From Atrichornis clamosus (lineage: Eukaryota; Chordata; Aves; Passeriformes; Menuridae), in NCBI GenBank assembly GCA_013400975.1, contig WBMZ01014185.1, positions 1-64,000 of the forward strand: a DNA stretch of 64,000 bases, in the 5' to 3' direction. Below the pieces are notes generated by a model. It did no database searches. It saw only the letters and a list, made by a program, of their open reading frames with translations, and was not told the DNA's origin. The position numbers and the translations under genes were made by a program. Positions 50,477 to 61,343 of this stretch are shown here, in pieces (within the stretch, counting starts at the first letter, position 1; every line of letters starts with the position of its first letter).

Positions 50477-53400
50477 TGCCATGTTGAGGCATCCTGGTTA
50501 TATGCCTTTACAACAGCTAGAGGAAGTAGCTATACACATTTCCTATCAAAAGGAGTATTGGGATGGTGACAGCTGCCACCTCTGAAGTGAGGAAGGTATC
50601 CTGGGTGTCTCTGTCAAGCTACAGCCTAAGGCCAGTCTTGTTGGAAACACAAGGAACTGCTAAAAGTACTGACAGGCATTTTAAGCAAGAAAGAATTGAG
50701 GAAGAAGTGAAAAAAAAAATCAGTGGGGAATTGTATTTATTATGATTTGTTCTTAACACAAAATAGAGCAGGAAGACAAAACTTTTTTTTCTGTGAGTGA
50801 CAGAAATGTAAACAAGAGAATTATGATTCCTTTTGAGAAATTCAGGTTGTGCTTTGTTCATGACAAAAAATAAAACTGCTTGTAGTGTGCTAGTAAAATA
50901 TTTACTAGAAGACATTCTGTTGCCTCTGACAGAGAGGGGCCTTGAGGCTGAGAAACCCCTTAAAGCTATAACCTTTTAAGTAATTATATCATTGATTTCT
51001 TCTGTGGTATGCTAGATGAGAATATATTCTTACAACTTTGAGTAAGTTTGAGATGGGATAAATTGGAGCTGCTTAGAGTTGTGCTAATTCTCATTTCTCT
51101 AATCCACAGACCTGATGTGCCTCTCAAGAGTGACTCTTCATAAACTATCACAGTTCGAGTAACTTACAACAGTAACAAGCTAAAATTTTCCCAGATGTTT
51201 ATAAAACACTTCAGGCAGCTAACTCCATTAGAAATGACACTAGTTAGGTGCCTGTACACTGGTTGCATGCTCATGACCTGGGGCTTCTATTTTATGGACA
51301 TCTTCCTGGTTTTAAGCCGTTTAATAACTCTAACAGTCAAAACTTTTTGGGACTTTATAAAAGTTACTCCCTTCTGTTTATTTTTCTCATTACTGCTGTA
51401 ATTGCTGGAGGGGTGCATGCTTTACCAAAGGGTGACTGCACATTATAGCTGTCACAATTATGATGACCCACTAGACAGATGATATAATTTGTATGAGTGC
51501 AGACATCCCAATTTGCAGGAAATGTTCCCGTGTATCAGCACAGACACAGCATGAAAAGAAATGCTGACTTTTGTTCAAAAACATCCACAGGCTTTGAGGT
51601 CAACCAATTTTTAAACACTATCAAGATGACTTCAGATTTGCATTCCAAAATGACCTATATTGTCTGTCATTGCTATGTCTCTAAAAATAGGTATTAAAAA
51701 TTCTTAAAAGGAGTACTGGATGTGGTTTGTGGGAGTACTAGTTAGTACAGGCACTCCTGTATATGTTAATTAGCTATTAGAAGAAGCTTCTGGGTAGCTG
51801 ATAGGTCATTGCAATCCTAGCTGTCCAACAGTCTTGTCACCAAGGCAAGGGACAGCAGCCCAAGTAATGGAATACAGGGCTATTTTTTGCATAAGTGTGT
51901 GGAAAGCTAATGGGGAAAAAGTAATTTATTCAGCAGTTGAAGTATAACATTCCTTGCTCAGGTTTTATTTATCTTGGAATTAAGCCTGATAGCAAACTGG
52001 CAATTCTGAAAATACAGTGCCTACCTATATTCTCTGTGGAATGACAGCCAATGGGGTACGAAAAGGAAGAGGCAATAAGGTTCATAATTACATAATGTAA
52101 ACAACCTCTGTGTTACCTGTTTTACATTATGAAAACACCACCTTTCTATATATTTCTATATCTCATATTTAACTTGTGCAGTATGCCAGCCTGAGTGTTC
52201 TTGCTGCAGTTTAAGTGCAAACTAAAACAGTTCTTAATTCTGAAGAAAAGTAACATCAAGAAATATGTGTAAACAGACCTTGAATAATATCTGGGTTGGG
52301 TGGTTTGCTTTTTTTCATTTGCTTCAATGCAAACTTTTTAACAGCGAACATTGGTTAAAAATGCTACTTTAAATAATAATTTCTGCTTAAAGGAAAGGCA
52401 AAATGTGACACTGTGTGGTTGTTTGGTTAATCAGTACAATTGACAGCTTGACAAATGTCCCTTGTCAAATGAAGCTGCAACACATATTCTTCAAGCTCTT
52501 CAAGTTTCATAGCAATTTATTTCTCCTAACCCCCACTCCCCACACACACACCCCACCCTGAATGTGTGAGAACAATGTAGTTTTCCTCTTGCATGGTAAT
52601 AACTAGTCAACACCTCAGGTGAACACATACACAGCTACTGTGACACAAAAAATAGTCTTTCTCTCTAAACAAAACAAGCAGAGAATTCACTGAATTCACT
52701 GTAGTCAGCAGTTTGCACAGAGCAGCAGCATGTCCTCCTGTGTAAAATATCTGTAATACCTTACTATTGTGGCAGCTGATGAAATAGTAACGTCTGTTCT
52801 GAATTTTTTATATGATATGCACATTTGTTCTCAAACAACCAGACTAAAAGCGGTTCCAGTGTTAGAGGCTGGCTTTCTACACATAATCCAGATTCATGCC
52901 ACACAGTATATCTTTTTGAAATGCAGGACAGTATCTCATGCCTACATGTTGATAGCCTTCTAACATGAAAATGCAACAAAGCAAATTTAGCACAACAGCA
53001 ATAGTAAAACTTTCACTGTTGAAATAGGCTTCTGTTTATTGCTTCAGTTGGTCAGCCTATTGCTTCAATTGTAGAAAAGACAATAAACTACAGGTTTTCA
53101 TGTAAAAAGTTAATAAAAATGTAAATCTAAAGAGAAAACTGTAACTAAAGTGGTATCTTTGGAGCTGTAGGCAAAAGAGTGGCATAATGGCCTGTCACAT
53201 GAACAAGTTATTATAGTTATTGTTCAATTCTAGCCAGTCTCTGTGTTCTGCAGCTGATAACCTTTACCTTGGCAAGCTCAGAAATGGGTTTTACTGAAGT
53301 AAAAGTTCATTTGGCAGTTTACTTCACAGTAAAATTTATTACATGAAATATAGAATAGAAGGCAAAAATAAGCCAATGTAAAATACTGATAACTCCAGAA

Positions 53401-55059
53401 GTTCAGGTATCAGTCTCATCTGAAGATCATAACCTTGTTTCCAACTGTTTTTAAATAGTTGTCTCTGTAAGGTAGAAATAGTCTCTGTGAATACTTTACC
53501 TAGTTTTATTGATCAATACTGGAGAAATGATGCAAAATTGTAATTTTTTTCACAGTTTCACCTTCTATTCTTTAAAAACTTTCAGTCAGAAGAAAGCCTG
53601 GAATAGCAGTAATTGTTATATAATACAGAGAGATGGGGAGAATGGGGGGAAGAGAGGAAGAGGGAGAGTAAGTTTTCATAACAGAGGCTTTCAGTAAGCA
53701 TTGATTTTGAATAATGGGGTTATTCTATTATAAAGATCAGGAGGGATTGAGAAATAATTCCAAATAATACTTGAATATCTTTAAACTACATTAACTCAGA
53801 CAAAATAATTTGCTTATTTTATAACTTCTCAGAAAAAATGCTTGTGTACTTAGTGTAAAAGTGATAATATTTGGAAGGATATGTTTTGTTCATAACTTCG
53901 TAAAGAAAATCCTTGTATATCTTCTTAAGCCTAAAACTCATCTTGACCTTCAACATAGAATTATCCGTATATGATCCTTCTATAATATTTTAATCATGGA
54001 ACATTGAAAGGATTTTATGGCAAAACCAAAACACTCCTACATTTTTAGGAATAGACTAAAAACTAATGAGCTTCCTATGCTTTTCGATATCAAAAGATGG
54101 ATTTCTACGAGAAGTAATCAAGACTAAAAGTAATTACGATAATTTCACTTGCAGGAATAATGATTAATATAGTCTTAGAATCGTGTTTGTGCACTTTGTC
54201 CTCACTTGTGTTTCCAAACGCAGTTTTAAATTTAAAATAATCCTGACTGGAATAAAGGAAAAAAGAAAAAAAAAAGATATTTTGGGGGAAAAAGCCCCAT
54301 TAAACTACATTTTTGTTTCTTTTTTTTTCTGCATAACTTCCCCTCAGATTTTTTTTTGTTTTTATTTTAACGCAAAGTAAAACCTAAAGTTTTTCCAAAA
54401 TATTTGTACGCTTTACCCCCCACCCCCATAATCCATTCTGCAGTAGCCTATTGAATAAGATTTCTTTTCTCAAATCTGAAAGGGTCCCCAGTTTAAAGGA
54501 TTTGGAACAAAGACCTAAACTTTGATTTCCTGATGACTTTCAATCAAATTATTTGATTTCAGGTGCCAAAGCACGATGCTGTTGTGTTATTCTTTCTTGC
54601 CTAGAAATTTCACCCAGGAGCTGTAAAATTCACCTAATCAAACATGTACAACACACATATAAACATTTGTGGAAAGCTTAATTTCTCGTAAAAACCAAAC
54701 ATCAATAACCACTCCAAGTCTGAAAGTGCACAGATCTGGAATCTAAAATGCATTTGCTGTTTATACACACTGACTTTAGAAAAAATTCTATGCTATTCAA
54801 AAAAGTTAGCCTTTATAGCAGTATTGGCTGACATGACTCAATTAGAGGTGCTGTCTGATGAGGTGCTTTGGCTGTCTTCCTTTAATGCCTTCATACCTTT
54901 CCATTTCTCAGAGCTGTGCCAAGCAGGCATAGCCAGTCTCTAATGTTATTCAAACCATCTCACCTCACTTGGCCAGGGGCGGGAGTAAGGAACTCCCTCA
55001 TTTTCAGTTAGGGGAGAAAGCATGGTGGGTGAAATGATCTGGTACTGATTTACTTTCTC
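50477..55059. other. AT-rich non-coding DNA
   Basis: No gene or clear repeat. A stem-loop with 13-bp arms and one bulged base lies at 52091-52131. A short CA/C-rich patch lies near 52537-52556. A direct repeat (ATTGCTTCARTTG) occurs twice at about 53039-53072. A purine-rich patch occurs at 53634-53670. Confidence 0.5.
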
Positions 55060-55320
55060 TGTAAATCACTACTTTGTCCTATAACGTTTGTTATTATTAT
55101 TGTTGCTGTTACTGTACATATCTCATTGCTGTTTCCATTAAATTGTTTTCTCAACCTGTGATTTTCACTTTTGTGCTTTGAATTCTCAACTCCACCCCTG
55201 GAGTGGGAAGTGGTGGGGGAAAGGGAAAAAGTGAGTGGAATCTGGTTCGGGAAAGTACCAGTGAGGACAGGGTATTGGGGAGTACTGTTGCTACGTACCA
55301 GGACAGCATTGCAACAGAGA
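55060..55320 (+). mobile_element. LTR 3' remnant, plus strand
   Basis: A TTATTATTATTG-type stretch (about 55091-55106) is followed by CATTAAATTGTTTTCTCAAC (about 55135-55155), then by a TTTTGTGCTTTGAATTCTCAA block and a GGAGTGGGAAGTGG block. This order matches the R-U5 end of a common avian ERVK-type LTR as I remember it. The upstream part is missing or too worn, and the terminal CA is not certain. Confidence 0.5.
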
Positions 55321-55662
55321 TTTTTTCTTAGTTGCCATTGCCTTTGAGAAGAAATTCTGAGATATTTTCAGAATGAGTATCCTATGTATTTATGGACCTG
55401 AAATATTCGTTGTATCTAAAATCTGAATGAGACATTCAGTAATTTAGGCCTATCATGCTGAAGTTCATATTAAGTCAGAAACTACAAGCAGTCTCTCTTG
55501 CTCCAGTAGCACTGACGGAAGGTAGTGGTTACACTTTCTTGACAGAATAAGGCACTTTCATAGAAAGTACCATTAGGTGCTGAAAAAAGAAGGATGTTGG
55601 AGGAAAGAATATGTGGCAAGGACTCACAGACAGATTAGAGGAAGACCACAGTCTCTTCAGGG

Positions 55663-55711
55663 CTTCAAGAGTCCATGAATCACAATTCTTGTGATTCATC
55701 TCTTGCTGAAG
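55663..55711. repeat. near-perfect inverted repeat (hairpin-forming)
   Basis: Arms 55675-55685 (ATGAATCACAA) and 55689-55699 (TTGTGATTCAT) pair perfectly over 11 bp around a 3-base centre. Outside them CTTCAAGAG (55663-55671) pairs with CTCTT (55700-55704) and GAAG (55708-55711) with small bulges. No repeat family is recognised. Confidence 0.75.
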
Positions 55712-56680
55712 TTGGCAGTAATATACACTACATCTGAGTCCTCACAAGAACCAACACACTTGCTTCCCTAAGGAAATATGTGTGTACACAGGGCTTTTAT
55801 AGGAAAGTCAAATACTGTAGTAGAGAAGATTCGACAGAGCACATGAAATGAAGGATCTTCTATCAGATATGATCTCCATAAAAAAGAAATGGTAGAAAAG
55901 ATGCTGACTCTAGGAGAGAATTAAGTGAAAACAAAATGCTGACATTCAGTTCTTCACGGAAGACAATTCTGGCTCTCTATTTTTATTCTTAAGGTCAATC
56001 CCTTAAATGCCTTCTGTATTTAGTGAGATTTAATATTATGAGAATGTATAGCCAGTACTGCAAAACTTGGATTCTTGAGTGCCTTCATACCATTAATTTC
56101 AGTGTTGTCAAAAGAAGTGTTGGTGTCAGAGTCTATGAACCGATATAGATTTTGAGCAACTATTACTGGGCTTTTAACAGATTTATGAAATGTTTCCTGT
56201 TTAACACAAGGGCATAATAGAATTAATTATGTTTCAAGCTTATATGGTTAATTTGTGAGAAATCTATGAAATTGATGTATACCATCCACTAAACTTTCAT
56301 GAACAAGTTATTTTCTAATGAAGATTTTGAAAAAATGATGGGGGGACTCTTTTCAAGTAATCCACCAGGAAGATATTGTTTTCATGTAAATTCTAAGGAA
56401 GAAATAGATATTCAGAAAATTGAATTCACAGAAACAGGCTGCAACTTTCTAACTGGAAGGGAAAAAGTCATCAGAATCCAGCCCTGTGTGTATTTTCCTT
56501 TGTATGGTTTTCTTTTGGTTTTGTTTTGTGTGTGGTTTTTTTTTCCCATGTCAATTTAGAGAAGAATAAGTAGCTAGGATTAAACAAAATTACCAGGTAT
56601 AGAGCACAAGTAATTTATAACAATCAAGGTCTCTAGGTACACAGAAAGTGAAGAATTCTTCTAGGAAAGAATTTCCAGTG

Positions 56681-56753
56681 TAAAAAGGTAGCATTAGTGT
56701 CACAGAAAGATTAGATAGTTAACAGTTTTTAGCAGCAAAGTGCTACCTTTATA
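56681..56753. repeat. inverted repeat with 13-bp arms and 47-base loop
   Basis: The arm 56681-56693 (TAAAAAGGTAGCA) pairs with 56741-56753 (TGCTACCTTTATA) at 12 of 13 positions. The loop shows no further strong pairing. Confidence 0.6.
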
Positions 56754-58324
56754 AAGTTCTTCTCAGTTTCATTAATCTAGTCCATGACAGAGAGGATTTT
56801 GAGCAGCAAGGGAGCTCTATGAAGAATATGTAGACAATTACTGTCCTGCCATTACTGCTGATGCACTGTTGGGTTATAATGCCATGTCTCTTTAATCTTT
56901 TTATGATCTCTACATGCCCTATAGCTATTGCTACATTGTATTTAATCATGTTTAACAGCTTGAATGTCAAAAAGTTAAATAGTTTTAACTTTTTTTTTTT
57001 TTTTTTTAGCTGTATCAATATGCAACTTAACTGCACCTGTCCTGGGCTCGTTATGAGCTATTGACAGACTTTGTGCCATCCTGTGCCAATGTCCTCACCA
57101 TTCTTATGATCATGTGATACTTCTGCACTGTTAAATGTATATGGAAGCTGGTTTTATTACAACCATGATCTTTCTTTCATACCCTTTTGCCATATAATTT
57201 GCCTCACACTAATTGCTGAGGTCTTAGTCACAGTTTTTCCATATGCTGTCAATAGCTGAAGAGAGAACAAATAATAACAAAATCCTTTTTCTGTAATGCT
57301 GGTGCCTCAGATTTTTTCAGAATAGCTGATCTATTCTTAAATGTACATTAAAAGCTGAAGTCAGAATTTCTTGCCTAAACATTCCAATTTCTGTCTATTT
57401 CTGTTAATTTCAATATCATGTATAAATTGTGATCACTGATGATCAAGAAAGATGAGTTAAAATTGCAATAGATATTGCTAGGTTGATAAGAGGAACAGAT
57501 ATATAACTTACATGAAGGGTTTAACAGAAAGCAACTAAATTCACACAGTAAAGGGTAGGAGGGGTTGAGGATGAGACAGCTCTTAGTTAAGGAAATCCAT
57601 AAGCAGTTTCTATGAAGCAATAGCTAAAGCTAATGATAAATAAGTTGAAAATACTTCTATTATTATCTTCAAGGGGTAAGAAACCTAAGAGGTTTAAGCT
57701 TAAAAAGAAGTAAGTTACTGAAATAATTGTTTTGCATGGTTGCAAGCAGGAACAGGGGCTGGATTTGATGATTTTGATTCCTGTCAAATTTCCATGGCTT
57801 CTACATTTTTTTCCATCTTTCCCATTAACATGAAGCAAAAACCTTGCTTCCTTGCCATAGCAAACAAAAGGTATTAAAACCTTTCCAATTTAAATGATTA
57901 GTCTCCTTAACTGCTTCCATCAATATACTTCTAAACTTTTTTCAAGTTGAGGTAATAGACTGAAACTGTCTTTGTGACCTTTCCAACAATAAAATATTTT
58001 CAGATCCAGTTGTGCAGTCAGCCAGCCTCAGCAGCACAGGGCAGCACGAGATTTACTCTGCTGGTCAGGCAGGTGATGAGACTACTGGTGTACCTACTGT
58101 GGAATTGCCCCTCTGGCATACATGCCCAACACTGGATGCTTCAATTCTCCGTTCTGCTTCTTCATGTCCATTTTATTTCTGAACAGAAAAGGGTGGAATG
58201 GTACAAATCTGCCGCTGTTGGATGAGCTACTAATGGTAGAAAGTCTGAAACTTCTCAATGATGAGTTCTCCTCCTGGAACATTTATCCATGTGAAAGTGG
58301 TCAAATCTCATGAAACAGCTTTTA

Positions 58325-58814
58325 ATAACTTCACACCTGGACTACTGTGTCCAGTTCTGGGCTCTTGAGAAAAAAAAGGCATATTGGAGGGAATTTAGTG
58401 AAGTCACACTAAAATAATTACTGGAGCATCTATCCTAGGAGGAAAGGTTGAGAGAATCAGGACTGTTCATCATGGAGAAGAGAAGGCTCAGAGGAATCTC
58501 AACAGTGTATATAAATACAGAAGGGAAGGCTTACAGAGGGCAGAACCAGGCTTTTTTCAGTGGTACTCAGTGACAGGGTCAGAGGCAATAGACACAGACT
58601 GAAACAGAAGAAAATTCAAAATCACTTTTTATCATGAGTATGACAGAGCACTGGCACTGAGTTGAGAAGCTGTGGAGTCCCCATCCTTGGAGATACTATA
58701 AAAACATCTGAACATGGTACTGGGCAACTGATTCTGGGTGGCTTGAGCAAGGAGTTTGGACCAGATGACCTACAGAAGACCCCTCCAAAACTCAACCATC
58801 CTGTGATTCTATGA
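58325..58814 (+). repeat. CR1 LINE 3' fragment, plus strand, with octamer tail
   Basis: Begins in the CR1 block encoding the HLDYCVQFW-type segment (58333-58360), continues through the ERLRESGLFIMEKRRLRGI-type segment (about 58444-58500), and then the 3' untranslated region with the GACCAGATGACCTACAGAAG block (58759-58778). It ends in ATCCTGTGATTCTATGA (58798-58814), the CR1 octamer tail. The coding part has frameshifts, so the copy is inactive. Confidence 0.9.
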
Positions 58815-59940
58815 ACAAAGGGTTTCATTCAGGCAAGTGTTTTCAGAAAAAGAGAGATAATTACTAATTTGGAAAAAAATGATGAATCACTATCTGCACT
58901 ATTATTTGACTTGGAATTATTCAATCTTCAATCCATTCTCATTTCCCAGTTACCACTATTTTTCAGTTCTCTAATTAGTGACTTAAGTGTATGTTCAAAG
59001 TAAATCCAATCTATTTTTAAAAAACAGAGACAAGTAAAAAACTAAAGACAAGTTAAAGTTTTACAGTTTATTGTCTATTTTGTGACAACAGAATTTATAC
59101 GTTGAGATTCAAATTAACTGAAAGAGTGTTTTATGGAAAGGAATCCTTAATTTTACTATCCTTATTGAAATATTTCTTTGTCTTTTAAGTTCGAATTTTA
59201 GAGGATTTCTTTTTGCCTGCAGAACTTCTCAGAAACAGGAAAAGACATTTACGTGCCCAAAGCCTACTCCTTCTGAGGGCTTCTGCCTAAGCTTAAACTC
59301 TTCCTTCTGTGCATTTATGAAAGACGTTATAATTTCCTAAATCAGATGCAACAGGATTTATAATCTCATGCTTAGACCAAGTTTCATAAGATTAAAAGAA
59401 ATACTATTCTCAACAGCAGCAAATAATTATATTGCCATTGAAAGAAGGGATCGTTACTAGACATCATTTGAATATTTCAATACAGAATTGATCTTTGTAC
59501 TTTCAGTCTGTCTCCAGAGTAAATAGTAATAATATTCTCTATAAATACGTACAGACAGCTACTTCTGCTTGCTTGAATGAAATAAAAAAGAATGCAACAC
59601 TTTCTCACTCCTTAGAGACCTTCCAGAAGCTTTTCAGGCTATTTAATTTCTAAACCAACATAATCTATGCATACATTTTCCTATCTAGTACCAGAAATCG
59701 TCAGTTACACTTCAACATGTTTAGATGTTTTGATTGCTGAATTATTTGTTTGGCTTGTAGCTCTCTTTTCAATAGTTTTTTCACTGCCACAGCTGTTTAC
59801 ATGAGTAGACACTTCCATTCAGAAATATACCTATGCCAGCAAAAGATATGTACCTCTTGATGGCTTCTTTAGTTTAAAGATTATGCTTTTATCTCAAGCT
59901 TAAAAAAATAAATGCTACTCTACGGGGCATGGTAAGCATG

Positions 59941-59982
59941 TAATGTAACGTAAGGCAATGTAATGTAACATAATGTAATATC
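59941..59982. repeat. short tandem repeat (GTAATGTAAC-like)
   Basis: About four imperfect copies of a 9-10 base unit of the GTAATGTAAC type in a row. Confidence 0.7.
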
Positions 59983-60846
59983 AAAAATGTTTTTAATTAT
60001 GTTCCTTTAATGATGGTTCTTATGTTAGGGATACTGTTTAAACACAGACAGTGAACAAAGAGAATCTAGATTTTTTTTTTTTCCATTCTCCTCTCTCAAA
60101 TACAGATTTTTTTCTGGCAAAATCAGAAGTACTTTTTGATGTCTACTTGAGATTCTAAATATCTACTACTTTGCTGTCAATTTCTTGTTGATAACAACAT
60201 GTTCAGTACAAGGAAACCCATCATTTCTGAAATAACTGTTGGCAAAAGGGACAGTCTTTCTCAAAATAAAAGGATTTGATTTCATTAATAAGCAAAAGTA
60301 CTTTACACAAAGTGTCTGTCTATGTCAGTTTAATGAATTGTTAATTAAAATGAAAACTATTTAGAAATAATTATGACTAGTCTATGATTATCAATTGATC
60401 TTATTATAACTAGTGAAATTAAGGTATATTCATAATTAAATTGTCTGTAGATAGATAATTAATTATATCTCGTGACATTATAGATTGGTGAAAAAAACCC
60501 CTTTTCTGATAATGGAACTGGTACTGTGAGAACCCATAACAAGTGCAGATTAATGACTCTTACACCTTTTAACACTCTAAATAAAAATTTTGTCCCAAAT
60601 ACCTAATTACTATTATCCACCTGCAATTTTATTGTTACTTGACATACCTTAAGATACTTGAAAATGTATGGATATGTTTCATCTTCTGGAGCATATAATC
60701 TAGTGCTGATTAATGGTAATATTTTGATCTTGGAGAGCTGGGTTTAGCAGCATGGCTCTGTACACTGAACTTTCAATTGATTATAAACAGAATGGTTTCC
60801 AAAGTTTCCAAAGGTGATTTATTCATGAATCCATGTGAATCATAGG

Positions 60847-60876
60847 TTTGTTTTATTTGTTTGTTTGTTTGTTTTT
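60847..60876. repeat. (GTTT)n microsatellite
   Basis: A run of GTTT tetramers, flanked by similar T-rich sequence. Confidence 0.85.
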
Positions 60877-61267
60877 GTCTGAAAGGTGGGATCTGAAGCA
60901 GTGTAAAACTGGTCTTGGCAGTATAAGTATTCATCCAATGATACTTCTTTAGGCCATATATCTGGGAATTGAGATTATCAGCCAACAGATGCATTTTAAA
61001 CTCAGGTAAAATGCTTTTCTTGCGCCACAGGCAAAGGACACGGAGATATCTGAGAGGAAACAGGGAGTGAATAGCACTAAGGAAATCACTAAGGAAATAG
61101 ATTTCCAATAGATGAAGAACACAATTCTCTGTGAAGTATTTAGAAACATCTTAACTGTTCTGCTGACTTGTGCTTATAACAGCTTGTAATACTGTTGAAG
61201 ATAGGCATGTACAATTACATTAAGAAAATGCTCCTCATTCAATTACTATTGGGTGACAGCCTGAAAA

Positions 61268-61343
61268 AGACTGGGTTCATAGAAAATAGTCTGCTCTAGC
61301 AGATCAAACTTCAGAAGAAGTTTGACTGGACCAAACCCAGTCT
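61268..61343. other. nested inverted repeats forming a possible three-way junction
   Basis: AGACTGGGTT (61268-61277) pairs perfectly with AACCCAGTCT (61334-61343). Within that 76-base span are two further hairpins: TCTGCT-CT-AGCAGA (61290-61303) and TCAAACTTC-AGAA-GAAGTTTGA (61304-61325). The two inner hairpins abut. Size and branching recall a small structured RNA, but no tRNA arm sequences or polymerase III boxes are evident. It may be chance or a remnant of an inverted-repeat element. Confidence 0.5.

Larger units (their letters stand above)
55321..58324. other. AT-rich non-coding DNA
   Basis: No gene is recognised. Two inverted-repeat structures lie here (55663-55711 and 56681-56753), as does an 18-base T run at 56990-57007. 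The open frame at 56299-56559 (86 codons) has no family motif and a hydrophobic tail read through a T-rich run. Confidence 0.5.

Noticed and set aside
57740..57795. Tiny CR1 3' end suggested by GGATTTGATGATTTTGATTC
   Set aside because: Too short and lacking the following CR1 blocks and tail.
60773..61108. 111-codon minus-strand open frame
   Set aside because: Partly encoded by a GTTT microsatellite and otherwise without motif.
61268..61343. tRNA gene at the 76-base structured segment
   Set aside because: No A-box or B-box pattern, no T-arm consensus and no four-arm layout despite the tRNA-like length.
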